The translations under genes were made by a program, and so were the position numbers. Under the pieces are notes generated by a model. The model saw only the letters and a list, made by a program, of their open reading frames with translations. It was not told the DNA's origin and ran no database searches. Shown one piece after another: positions 38,101 to 45,436 of a DNA stretch of 64,000 bases. The stretch lies in NCBI GenBank assembly GCA_019636845.1, contig JAHBWV010000001.1, positions 1,240,001-1,304,000 on the forward strand. The letters are read 5' to 3'. Within the stretch, counting starts at the first letter, position 1; each line of letters starts with the position of its first letter. This DNA is from Phycisphaeraceae bacterium. Its GTDB lineage: Bacteria > Planctomycetota > Phycisphaerae > Phycisphaerales > UBA1924.

Positions 38101-41100
38101 CGCAGCCGAGTCGCTGACGCTCACGGCCGGCACCGGCCTGATCGACCTTCAGGGCAACCTCTCCGGCGTCGCTGGCGCAGCCAATCCAACCGGACTCTCA
38201 ACGCTCACATTCGGTAGTGGGGCGGGAGTGAATGTCGAAGGCATCACGATCTCAGGAGCACTCACAACCGTCGCCGCTCTGACAGGCCCGTTCGTCGCTG
38301 ACGGACCCGTCTCTGTCGGCTCGCTCGACATGGACGGCACCATCTTCACTTTCAACGCCGGACTCGCCTCCTCCGGCGGCGTCAGCATCACCAACTCCGG
38401 ACTCCTGACACTCCTCTCCGGCCTCACGGCCAATGGCGCGATCGAGTTCACCGGCCCCGCACTCCTCGGTGGAACGTTCGCCTCAACCAACAATCCGATC
38501 TCGCTCGGCGGCCCGACGACGCTCGCCTCCGATTCCGAATTCAACGCTGGCACATCCACCTTCACGCTCGGTGCCTCCGGTTCCATCGACACCGATGGAA
38601 ACGCACTCACACTCACCGCCGACGACATGAACCTCGCATCGGCCGCCGGCTCAATCACCTCTGGTGGCGACGGCGGTACGCTCGTGATCCAGCCCTCAAG
38701 CCCGACCCGCGCCATCGCGCTCGCCAGCCCTTCCATCAACCCCTCCGGCGGATTCCTCGGGCTCTCAACCGCCGAAGTCGCCGCACTCGCGGGTGGTTTC
38801 GACTCCGTCGCCTTCGGCAGAACAGACGGGCAGCATGAGATTCGCGTCGGCACCCTCGCCTTCAGCGATCCCGTCTCGATCCGCACGCCCCTCGGCGGGT
38901 CGGTCTTCATCGGTAACGGCGGGATCACCGGCTCCGACAACGCCTCCGTCACGATCGATGGTTCCGGAGCGACGACAACCCTCGCCGCGAACATCGTCAC
39001 AGACGGTGACGACATCACGATCAGCGACTCAGTGCTGATCGGCGCGAACGTCCTGCTGAGCACCGGCCCAGCCAGCCCAGGCAACATCACCGTCGAGGGA
39101 ACGATCGATCAGGTCGCGACCTCAGCAGCGGGCACCTTCGGGCTCACAACCCAGGCAGGCCTCGGCGACGTTGATCTTCAGGGCACCGTCGGCGCGTCCA
39201 GAGCAATCGCCTCCCTGACATCAACCGGTGCGGATATCTCGCTGTCGAGCATCGGCGCATCGGCAAACGGTGTCACCGGCACGACCTCGCTCACCGCGTC
39301 AAGCGCCCTGACCCTCTCCGGCGCGACCTATCGCGCCGGCTCTCTTGCTCTGCAGGGAGCGTCGATCGCCGTGCAAAGCCCGGCTACTGCGGTCAGCTCC
39401 TCGATCGGCGCAGTCGATTTCACTGGCCCCGTCACGCTCCGCAACGCCGCGGGTCTCAACATCAACGCCGCCACCGACGCAACGTTCAGCGCAGCCGTCA
39501 ACGGAACACCCGGCGGCGCATCGGAGACACTCTCCGTTCTCGCGTCGAACCTCGCCTCCTTTGCCGGCCCGATCGGCTCGACCACACCCCTCGGTTCCGT
39601 CAACGTCGCCGCGGGCACCGCGCAAGTCGGTCCAGTCACCACCACAGGCACACAGTCCATCCAGGGCTCCACGAGCGTCACGCTCGCGGGCGATCTGACT
39701 AGCACTGGCAGCGGCTCCATCTCCGTCACCGGACCCACCACGCTCGCTTCGGACGTGGCAGTTCAGTCCGCGGGTGCTGTCGGCGATGACATCTCGATCG
39801 CTGGTTCCATCAACGGATCCAACACTCTCGTCGTCAACGCCGGCTCCGCGGACGTCTCTCTCGGTGCCATCGGGGCCGATACCGCACTCGACGCCCTCAC
39901 CGTCTCCGCAGCCAACATCGCGCTCGAAGCGATTGGTGCCGCGGGCGAGGGTGTCAGCGGCATCACCTCCATCGTCGGATCAACATCGATCACCTTCAAC
40001 GGCCTGGTCTACCGCGCCAACCAGCAGACCTACACCGCGCCCCTCAAGACGCTGGCCTCAGGAACCACAACCTTCTTCTCGAGCAACGACGCGCTGACGC
40101 TCAGCGGCGGCCAGACAGATCTCACCGCCTCCTCCGGCCTCTCTTTCCAGTCTGCGGGCGGGTCGATCACCACCGATGCGCTCGTCGGCACCGCCGCGGG
40201 CCAGTCCATCTCGCTCGATTCCGGAATCGGCACCACAACCCTCGGCGGCGTCGCCATCCGCAGCGGGGGCGGCTCGGGTGCCGCGCTCGTCCTGACAGGC
40301 GATGAGATCGACATCACCGGCTCTGTGGCTGGCAACACCATCGTCCTCCAGCCCAGCACGCCCAATCTCGGGATCACGATCGCAGCGGGCGCATCCGGTG
40401 CGCCGCTGAATCTCACGATCGCCGAACTCGGATTCCTCGCCAACGGATTCTCACAGATCACCATCGGGCGCGAGGACAACGGTGCCCACGCGATCGTCAC
40501 CGGCCCCATCACCTTCCGCGACCCCGTCCGGATCCTGACCCCCTTCGGCGGCTCCGTGACCGTCAACGCCGCGATGGTCGGCAACGACAACGCCTCCATC
40601 TTCATCGATGGCCCGGATGCCACAACAACACTCAACGCCGGCATCACGACCAACGGAAACGACATCACCATCAACGACGCAGTCATCGTCGGTGCCGATG
40701 TCGCTCTCTCCACCCAGGGAGGCACCGGCCTCCCGAAGGGTGGAAACATCCTGATCACCGGTCCGGTCAACGGCGCGAACGCGCTCACGCTCGACTCCGG
40801 CCTCGGCTCCATCCAACTCAACGCCCTCGTCGGGGCCCTCACACCCCTCACCACCTTCACGTCCACCGGTTCCAGCATCAACCTCCCCGGCGCAACAACC
40901 ACCGGCGCACAGACCTACAGCGGCTCAACCGTCGCCACAGGTGCCACACCCGTCTTCGCAACCGGCGGCACCGCAGGCGACGACATCGCCTTCAACGGCA
41001 CGCTCGACGGTGCCGGCTCGATCACCGCCAATGCCGGCGCAGGCACGCTCACATTCGCGGGCGATGTAGGTGGCACGACCCGTGCCGCATCGCTCACTGC

Positions 41101-43795
41101 AAGCGGCGCACTCCTCCGCTTCGGCGGCTCCCAAGTTCGAACAGTCGGCTCGCAGGACTTCAACGGCCCGGCCATCACCTTCAATCCCGGCTCGGGTCTC
41201 CCCGGCACCACCACCTTCGCCACCAATGGCGGCGCAGGAGCTTCAATCGACTTCTCAAGCACGCTCGACGGCGCGAACAACGTCGTTCTCAACGCCGGAT
41301 CTCAGCCAGTGGTGCTCGGCGGGCCCGTCGGTGGCACCACGCCCTTCGCAACCTTCGATGCGACCGGCTCGACTATCTCAACCACTGGCGTCACCACAGT
41401 CGGAAACCAGACCTTCCGCGGCCCCGTCACCCTCCCGGCATCCAGCACGCAGTTCACCACCGCCAACGGCGGCGTGATCCAGTTCCAGCAGACCCTCAAC
41501 GGCGCATCCGACGTCACCCTCCGAGCCCCGCTCGGCCAGATCTCCTTCGGCGGCACGGTCGGTGGCACAACGCCTCTCCAGAGCATCGACGCCGAAGCAA
41601 ACTCCATCGCCCTCGCTTCAACCACTACCTCTGGCTCACAGCGATTCTCCGGTGCAGCAACACTGTCTGGACCAGTCGCACTCACAACGGGTGGCACCGC
41701 CGGAGCAAACATCTCGCTCGCCTCTGTCAACGGTGCGCAGAACCTCACTCTGAACAGCGGCTCTCAGGGCGACATCACCCTCAGCGGCCCCGTCGGCGGC
41801 TCGACCCGGCTCGCAAACTTCACGATCGCGAACGCCAGAAACGTCACCTCCGGTGCAATCTCCGCCCAGACCATCTCCCAGACCGCCGGAGCTGGCCTCT
41901 CAACTTTCTCCGGCCTCCTCTCAACAACTGCCCCGGGCGGCATCGACCTCAACGGCAACTCCATCCGCATCCAGGGCGGCATGAACGCCGCAGGAACAGG
42001 CCCGATCACGATCACGAACGCCGGCGAACTCCGCATCGCGCCCGGCACCTCCATCCAGTACGGCGGCGCGTTCACGCAGGACGGTGCTGGCGACGTCTTC
42101 CTCGGCTCGAACCTCAGAAACGAAACCACCCCGATCACCTTCGCAGGCCCCGTCTCACTCACCGACAACGTCATCCTCGAAGGCGCACAGGTCACCCTCA
42201 ACCAGGATGTCAGCTCCTCCGGCTCGCCACGCGCCCTTGAGATCATCTCGAACGGCCAGATCGCCCTCGCAGACGCAGGAAGCCGTCTCGCGCTCGCCTC
42301 GCTCCAGATAACCGACTCAGGCGGCACAGCAGGGCTGACGCTCTCGGGCGATATCGTCGCCGATGGCCGCGTCGAGATCCAACCCCCCGTCCTCCTCGCT
42401 GCCGATTCCAGCGTGACCGGTCTCGGCGGTGTGATCTTCGGTTCCACGATCGATTCCGCACCAAGCCAGAACGCCGCCCTCACGATCCAGACCGAAACAC
42501 TCATCGCCAATCTGCCTCCGAACCCCGAGCTGATTCCAGTCATCGAGTTCGGCGGCGACATCGGCTCCACACGCCCGCTCCGCTCGCTCCGCTTCAACCC
42601 CGTCGAGCGCGACTCAGTTCCCCAGATCGCAACCATCGCCGCTCGCGACAGCATCTCAGTCAACTCAGGCGATCTCTTCCAGATGGGCCGAAACGAGAAG
42701 TTCACGTCAGTCGGAAACATCGGTATCACAGCAGACAACGTCATCCTCGGCGATCTCTCGGCACTCGGAAACATCAACGTCGCCGGTTCTGCAATCACCA
42801 TCCTCGCCCGCGATGGCGGCACCGTGCTCGGACCTGTGACCCCCGGGACCGACCAGGGCGTTGACTTCGTCGCCCGCGACCAGATCAACTTCTCCGTCGT
42901 GCCCGCGGTCGATGGCGATGGGCCTGTCTTCTTCGCGACCGAGACCGGCTCAGGCCTCTCCTCCACGCTCAGCTCCTTCTCGCAGCGGGCCTTCGGCAGC
43001 TTCAGCAACGACATCTTCTTCCGTGGAAACACCGTGCTTGATCTCAGAGCACAAGGTCCCACCAACACCAACGTCAGCGAAGCCATCGCCGGTGCCGCAC
43101 CGAGAGAGTCGCAAAGCGGAAACGTCCGCCGCGGCACCTCGATCGGTTCAGCGCAGGAAGAGCAGCTCCGCGAGATCGGCATCGACCCCCGTGGCCTCGA
43201 CGTCCAGACCCTTATCGAGGCACTCGTCGGCCGCGCTGTCTACGACGACCTGCCCAACATGCCACAGTACCTCCCCGGCGATGCCCGCATCACCGAGGGC
43301 CGCCTCACGCAATCCGTCGTCGCTTCCGCCCTCCAGACCGTCGCCGAAGTGCTCGGCGAGAACGAGTCCGAGCGTCGCCTTCAGATCCGTGACAACCTCC
43401 TCAACGCCGCACAGGCCTACCTCGATTCGGTCGATCGCTCCCGTGTCGCTGATGGAGCCGCCTTCCGTCAGTTCGTGGAATCCTCACCCGAGCACGCCGG
43501 AGCGATGGCCGATCTCGAAGGCCTTGCCCGTCTGCTCGACCAGCTCAAGCTCCTCGCCCTCACCGACTTCGAACTCAACAAGGCATGGCAGCAGATCGCA
43601 AGCAGCATCACCGATCGCCGACTCCCCGCAAGCACGCTCCGCCGGGCCATCGAGGCCGGCGAGTCATCCGAAAGTTCGTCGATCGATCAGACGCCGAGCG
43701 ACATCTCCGATGACCAGGGACCAGATCCCGACGAAGATGCACCCGCCGACACGGAAGAAGAAGCAGAGGTCGAGGCCGACCCGGGGCAGCGGTGA
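32198..43795 (+). CDS. Giant filamentous-haemagglutinin-like TPS exoprotein (TpsA)
   Basis: A 3865-residue predicted adhesin. A signal peptide (cut near AWA-GPEG, about residue 32) precedes a TPS domain (about 32-280) with the family motifs ASFARNGAVTTITAANKTII, VYIVNPAGVVFGQG and NVGGLHAAAASM. The body is a long Gly/Thr/Ser/Ala/Asn-rich beta-helix stalk. It contains four 177-residue tandem repeats (residues 1038-1746) and three copies of a 143-residue dispersed unit. The last 270 residues switch to charged helices (ALVGRAVYDDLPNMPQ onward) and end in an acidic tail (DEDAPADTEEEAEVE). No toxin domain is seen. GGAG lies six bases before the ATG. It lies between the transporter and tssA, which starts 27 bp later. 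Confidence 0.9.
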   Translation: MSERSRAANRDAFRVMMVGPVITVFALPAWAGPEGQQVVAGSASFARNGAVTTITAANKTIINYTGFNIARHETVRFIQPDASSRVLNRINGSSPTHIDGSLLANGIVYIVNPAGVVFGQGSMVNVGGLHAAAASMTNNDFLRGVDRFTDAEGAVINRGTIVSPEVTLFGRAVENSGSVISPNGVVAFVAGEDLYLGERGGHLYVKIEGAGSEAQSGGVQNLGSIAAPGGKVMVGSGDMFGVMLASSSRIKAKDVEIKGGQGAVTSISGTIDASNVSPAASGGTVDIRGDLVGLFDASIDASGPAGGGKVRIGGDFHGGDGLRASRTYVSESTSIRADATGSGDGGTVVVWSDEVTRFAGTISARGAGSGNGGLAEVSGKEHLLYTGFTDLRATNGVKGTLLLDPKNIRVQAGGADTLPGNTAFGDASAADRTFSPATIVSALDGADLVLQANNDITIASAIDASANAGNGSLTLQAGRSVLIEADVTLKGSFSATANDTDGALVAAQRDAGAATITMSPGTTIDTSATGGNITLRVLEGGAADTSAATMSIASLDAGAGHVLVRYAGPTADQGIQRADGSATITAASAAFATNGAGGGGFIGTSAQPIQLSVDNLEAVAQRNGAFFTNDQALTVGGATLGGLTGITVTSTAVTGSLGLTASGAIVVTEPISVAGNASIAATDGITLNANVTTNTTIAGTSLVNADSDNNNNTNADPDILTVSNGVTLSSSSSSLTLTLGDLAIGATGVITAGTGDLTISGAAPNHTIGVGGGVAGNDITISATELQQITAANLTIGGSSSGAIQVGTVAAANVAGISDLLTLQTGGSITFQSNAVFRAVAARAADSVIVQGDISTTVGDLILQGDSDSGGGGTNNVQMNANRSFNSAGDLEITATSGLSLTGGAGTEVAFTGDSVTLGNISSGASGVRIQSGGDISTGSISIGAGALTVELDTGNSGAFAAQLGQINAGSVNVAGGSNDNVTFTGSITTSLAGGVDIDGGAITFQDDVNANGSGIVRVTNVGVLSIEDGAPVFAGGGFTQDGTGTVSLGANITTSGDAVSFLRAVTLADTASDLVTIDTTSGGNPAGANITFSSTTNGTVAGAQSLTLNAGTGGDILFTGGVGATTRLGTLAVTNARNVTATLAVQANSVQQVAGTGTTLFSSTLTAIGGGIDLNGTAFTFNGTVNSASSGVFSVTNSGPLTIGASAAITATGGFTQDGAGAVSLGANITTTGDAVSFSGPVTLADTASDLVTIDTTSGPSLAGANVSFGSTLDAAVVGGQSLTINAGTGGDATFTGAVGTTRLGTLTVTNARDFIASSTVSANTVRQVAGQRLTRFDGTVNTTAAGGVDLDGAAFTFNDDVTASGTGIVSITNTGLLTIADGAPIVAGGGFTQDGAGAVSLGANITTTGDAVSFNGAVTLADTVSDLVTIDTTSGANPAGANVSFASTLTGTGAGIQSLTIDAGTGGDATFTGAVGATRLGTLTITNARDFIASSTLTAAAVRQVAGQRLTRFDGIVNTNTASGVDLDGAAFTINDDVSATSLGIFRVTNSGLLTIADGAPILAAGGFTQDGAGAVSLGANITTNGQAVSFLRAVTLADTASDFVSINTTNGGATGGANVTFSSTVDATVPGGQSLSINAGTGGDVLFSSTVGAGTRLATLQIANAEDVTATQSVSAAVVRQLAGQQLTRFDGVVNTSGAGGVDLTGAAFTFNDDVTATGTGIVRVTNSGLLTIANGAPISAAGAFTQDGTGAASIGSSVTGTGVSFAGASTLTAPVTLTGGTGDVAFGSTLATGGNNLEIVSNANVSFASNVTGAGATLLIQPTATSTPIDIGTITGGSSAGTLTLSAASASRLDGFSSITIGRDPATSSHAVRIGTSTFNDPLTLRTGSTGSILVRDGGLTGAGDATLTLTGPTTLNAGISNPGRAITINGPATIGQGAAVTVSTGAGAGNITITGDITGTTGGAAESLTLTAGTGLIDLQGNLSGVAGAANPTGLSTLTFGSGAGVNVEGITISGALTTVAALTGPFVADGPVSVGSLDMDGTIFTFNAGLASSGGVSITNSGLLTLLSGLTANGAIEFTGPALLGGTFASTNNPISLGGPTTLASDSEFNAGTSTFTLGASGSIDTDGNALTLTADDMNLASAAGSITSGGDGGTLVIQPSSPTRAIALASPSINPSGGFLGLSTAEVAALAGGFDSVAFGRTDGQHEIRVGTLAFSDPVSIRTPLGGSVFIGNGGITGSDNASVTIDGSGATTTLAANIVTDGDDITISDSVLIGANVLLSTGPASPGNITVEGTIDQVATSAAGTFGLTTQAGLGDVDLQGTVGASRAIASLTSTGADISLSSIGASANGVTGTTSLTASSALTLSGATYRAGSLALQGASIAVQSPATAVSSSIGAVDFTGPVTLRNAAGLNINAATDATFSAAVNGTPGGASETLSVLASNLASFAGPIGSTTPLGSVNVAAGTAQVGPVTTTGTQSIQGSTSVTLAGDLTSTGSGSISVTGPTTLASDVAVQSAGAVGDDISIAGSINGSNTLVVNAGSADVSLGAIGADTALDALTVSAANIALEAIGAAGEGVSGITSIVGSTSITFNGLVYRANQQTYTAPLKTLASGTTTFFSSNDALTLSGGQTDLTASSGLSFQSAGGSITTDALVGTAAGQSISLDSGIGTTTLGGVAIRSGGGSGAALVLTGDEIDITGSVAGNTIVLQPSTPNLGITIAAGASGAPLNLTIAELGFLANGFSQITIGREDNGAHAIVTGPITFRDPVRILTPFGGSVTVNAAMVGNDNASIFIDGPDATTTLNAGITTNGNDITINDAVIVGADVALSTQGGTGLPKGGNILITGPVNGANALTLDSGLGSIQLNALVGALTPLTTFTSTGSSINLPGATTTGAQTYSGSTVATGATPVFATGGTAGDDIAFNGTLDGAGSITANAGAGTLTFAGDVGGTTRAASLTASGALLRFGGSQVRTVGSQDFNGPAITFNPGSGLPGTTTFATNGGAGASIDFSSTLDGANNVVLNAGSQPVVLGGPVGGTTPFATFDATGSTISTTGVTTVGNQTFRGPVTLPASSTQFTTANGGVIQFQQTLNGASDVTLRAPLGQISFGGTVGGTTPLQSIDAEANSIALASTTTSGSQRFSGAATLSGPVALTTGGTAGANISLASVNGAQNLTLNSGSQGDITLSGPVGGSTRLANFTIANARNVTSGAISAQTISQTAGAGLSTFSGLLSTTAPGGIDLNGNSIRIQGGMNAAGTGPITITNAGELRIAPGTSIQYGGAFTQDGAGDVFLGSNLRNETTPITFAGPVSLTDNVILEGAQVTLNQDVSSSGSPRALEIISNGQIALADAGSRLALASLQITDSGGTAGLTLSGDIVADGRVEIQPPVLLAADSSVTGLGGVIFGSTIDSAPSQNAALTIQTETLIANLPPNPELIPVIEFGGDIGSTRPLRSLRFNPVERDSVPQIATIAARDSISVNSGDLFQMGRNEKFTSVGNIGITADNVILGDLSALGNINVAGSAITILARDGGTVLGPVTPGTDQGVDFVARDQINFSVVPAVDGDGPVFFATETGSGLSSTLSSFSQRAFGSFSNDIFFRGNTVLDLRAQGPTNTNVSEAIAGAAPRESQSGNVRRGTSIGSAQEEQLREIGIDPRGLDVQTLIEALVGRAVYDDLPNMPQYLPGDARITEGRLTQSVVASALQTVAEVLGENESERRLQIRDNLLNAAQAYLDSVDRSRVADGAAFRQFVESSPEHAGAMADLEGLARLLDQLKLLALTDFELNKAWQQIASSITDRRLPASTLRRAIEAGESSESSSIDQTPSDISDDQGPDPDEDAPADTEEEAEVEADPGQR
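35309..37435 (+). repeat. Four tandem repeats of 531/534 bp inside the TPS exoprotein
   Basis: Units begin at 35309, 35840, 36371 and 36902, with a diverged fifth start at 37436; periods are 531, 531, 531 and 534 bp (177, 177, 177 and 178 residues). Each unit starts GGFTQDG and runs through SLGANITT, LADTASDLVTI, LNAGTGGD, RLGTL and LTIADGAP-like landmarks. Units 2 and 3 are the most alike. The in-frame exact period points to recent duplication or gene conversion, and makes the stalk length open to change by recombination. Confidence 0.9.
37661..38085 (+). repeat. Dispersed stalk repeat, copy A
   Basis: A roughly 142-residue unit starting LLIQPT and containing SSITIGRDP, NDPLTLRT, TLNAGIS and AITINGPATIGQGA. 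It recurs at 38681-39110 and 40340-40770. It is more diverged than the tandem set and so probably older. Confidence 0.65.
38681..39110 (+). repeat. Dispersed stalk repeat, copy B
   Basis: The second copy of the unit, starting LVIQPS, with DSVAFGRTDG, SDPVSIRTPLGGSV, DNASVTIDGSGATTTL and DDITISDSVLIGAN. It is closer to copy C than to copy A. Confidence 0.7.
40340..40770 (+). repeat. Dispersed stalk repeat, copy C
   Basis: The third copy, starting IVLQPS, with SQITIGREDNG, RDPVRILTPFGGSV, DNASIFIDGPDATTTL and NDITINDAVIVGAD. Landmarks match copy B nearly one for one. Confidence 0.7.
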
Positions 43796-43822
43796 GCAGT
43801 TGAAGACTCAGAAAGGTGCCAT

Positions 43823-44875
43823 GTGAGCTCGTTCGAAGTAGCCAAACTGATGGAGCCCATCTCCGCCGAGAATCCGTGCGGCGAAGACCTCTCCTATGAC
43901 GCCGCCTATGTCACCCTCCTCAAAGATGCGGAGGGAACCCCCGAACGCCAGACCGGCGAATCGATCATCCCCGCGAAGGACCCGCACTGGCCGACGATCC
44001 GCGACTCAACGCTCGAACTCCTCGCCCGCTCAAAGGACTTGCGCCTCGCCATGCTCCTCTCGCTCTCGAGCATGCAACTCGAAGGCGTCGAAGGACTCTG
44101 CCGCGGGCTCCGACTCACGGCCGACATGCTCGACACATTCTGGACCGACGCCTACCCACGCCTCGATCCCGACGACAACAACGACCCGGCCGAACGGGCG
44201 AACATCGTCTCTTCTCTTGCGGTCACTCCCGCCACCTTCGGCGACACCCTGAAGTTCCAGGACCGGCTCCTCCAGCTTCCGCTATGCCAATCTCCCCAAC
44301 TCGGAAGGTTCTCGCTCGGCGATATGCGCATCGCCACTGGCGACGCCTCACCCCTTCCCGACAAAGCCGCGCCCGAACCCAGCGTCATCGAAGCAGCCCT
44401 CACGGACACTCCTGTCGAGACTCTCCAGGTAAACCGCGCCGCCGCTCAAGGGTGCCTGGACGCCTGCAAAGCCATAGAGAACGCCTTTCAGACCCACGCC
44501 GGCCCAGGCGCAGGCCCCTCGCTTGCCGGATTTCGTGCTTTGTTCGTTGACATGCTCAAGCGGCTCGACACCCACCTCGCCGCTCGGCTCGGAACCACCA
44601 GCTCATCAGAACCCGACCAGCCCTCCGCCTCAGGCGACCATCACGCGAAGGGGGTTTCGGGCCAGATTCGCAACGCCGAGGATGTTCGCCGCGCGTTGGA
44701 CCTCATCTGCCAGTATTATGACCGACATGAGCCGTCCAGTCCCATACCAATTCTGTTGCGCCGCGCGCAGCGGCTCGTCTCGAAGAACTTTCTCGACATC
44801 ATTCGGGATATGTCCCCCGAAGCATTGGAAAAGCTTTCCACCATCAGCGGCGAGAACCTGACCTCGGAGGGCTAA
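43823..44875 (+). CDS. tssA: T6SS cap/assembly protein TssA
   Basis: A 350-residue TssA of the ImpA type, which primes polymerisation of the tail tube and sheath and stays on the baseplate or sheath tip. The ImpA_N domain is clear (residues about 5-125: MEPISAENPCGEDLSYDA, then a WPTIRDSTLELLARSKDLRLA helix pair). The C-terminal module reads VRRALDLICQYYDRHEPSSP, then IPILLRRAQRLV, the signature of the short TssA1 class. The start codon is GTG at 43823, inside an ATGTGA, with AAGG eight bases upstream. It begins 27 bp after the adhesin gene and 40 bp before tssB, so it may be transcribed through from the adhesin. Confidence 0.93.
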   Translation: MSSFEVAKLMEPISAENPCGEDLSYDAAYVTLLKDAEGTPERQTGESIIPAKDPHWPTIRDSTLELLARSKDLRLAMLLSLSSMQLEGVEGLCRGLRLTADMLDTFWTDAYPRLDPDDNNDPAERANIVSSLAVTPATFGDTLKFQDRLLQLPLCQSPQLGRFSLGDMRIATGDASPLPDKAAPEPSVIEAALTDTPVETLQVNRAAAQGCLDACKAIENAFQTHAGPGAGPSLAGFRALFVDMLKRLDTHLAARLGTTSSSEPDQPSASGDHHAKGVSGQIRNAEDVRRALDLICQYYDRHEPSSPIPILLRRAQRLVSKNFLDIIRDMSPEALEKLSTISGENLTSEG

Positions 44876-44915
44876 GCCCGAAGTCCGCCCCGCCCGACAG
44901 TCCCAAGGAGTTGCC

Positions 44916-45434
44916 ATGGCCAAGCAGAGCAGCCAGAAATTCATTGCCCGCAACCGGGCTCCCCGTGTCCAGATCGAGTACGACCTGGAGCTCTACGGCG
45001 CGGAGAAGAAGATCAATCTCCCCTTCGTCATGGGCGTCATGGCCGACCTCTCCGGCAATCCTGCCGAAGGGCTCGCGCCAGTCGAGCAGCGTAAGTTCCT
45101 CGAGATCGATGTCGACAACTTCGACGAGCGCCTGAAGGCCTCAAAGCCCAGGGTCGCCTTCCAGGTTCCAAACTCGCTCACAGGCGAGGGCAACCTCAGC
45201 GTCGATCTCACCTTCGAGAGCATGGACGACTTCTCGCCCGCGGCCGTCGCCCGCAAGGTCGATTCGCTCAACAAGCTCCTCACCGCGCGCACGCAGCTCT
45301 CGAACCTCCTGTCGTACATGGATGGCAAGGCCGACGCCGAGAAGGTCCTCTCCAAGGCCCTCAGCGATCCCACGCTCCTCCAGACGCTCGCGTCCGCGCC
45401 CAAGTCTTCAGGCAACGAAGGATCGGAGAGCTGA
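44916..45434 (+). CDS. tssB: T6SS sheath small subunit TssB (VipA)
   Basis: A 172-residue TssB, which pairs with TssC to build the contractile sheath. Family landmarks are present: RVQIEYDLELYGAEKKINLPFV-type strand (residues about 17-38), GVMADLSGNP, and FLEIDVDNFDERL in the middle, with helical LLTARTQLSNLLSYMDGK near 120-140. A perfect AAGGAG lies five bases before the ATG. The gap to tssC is 2 bp, the usual tssBC coupling. Length is standard. Confidence 0.96.
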   Translation: MAKQSSQKFIARNRAPRVQIEYDLELYGAEKKINLPFVMGVMADLSGNPAEGLAPVEQRKFLEIDVDNFDERLKASKPRVAFQVPNSLTGEGNLSVDLTFESMDDFSPAAVARKVDSLNKLLTARTQLSNLLSYMDGKADAEKVLSKALSDPTLLQTLASAPKSSGNEGSES

Positions 45435-45436
45435 AC

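Noticed and set aside
42985..43795. CDI toxin at the end of the TPS protein with an immunity gene downstream
   Set aside because: The C-terminus shows no toxin-like domain or stalk/toxin boundary motif, and the next gene is tssA.
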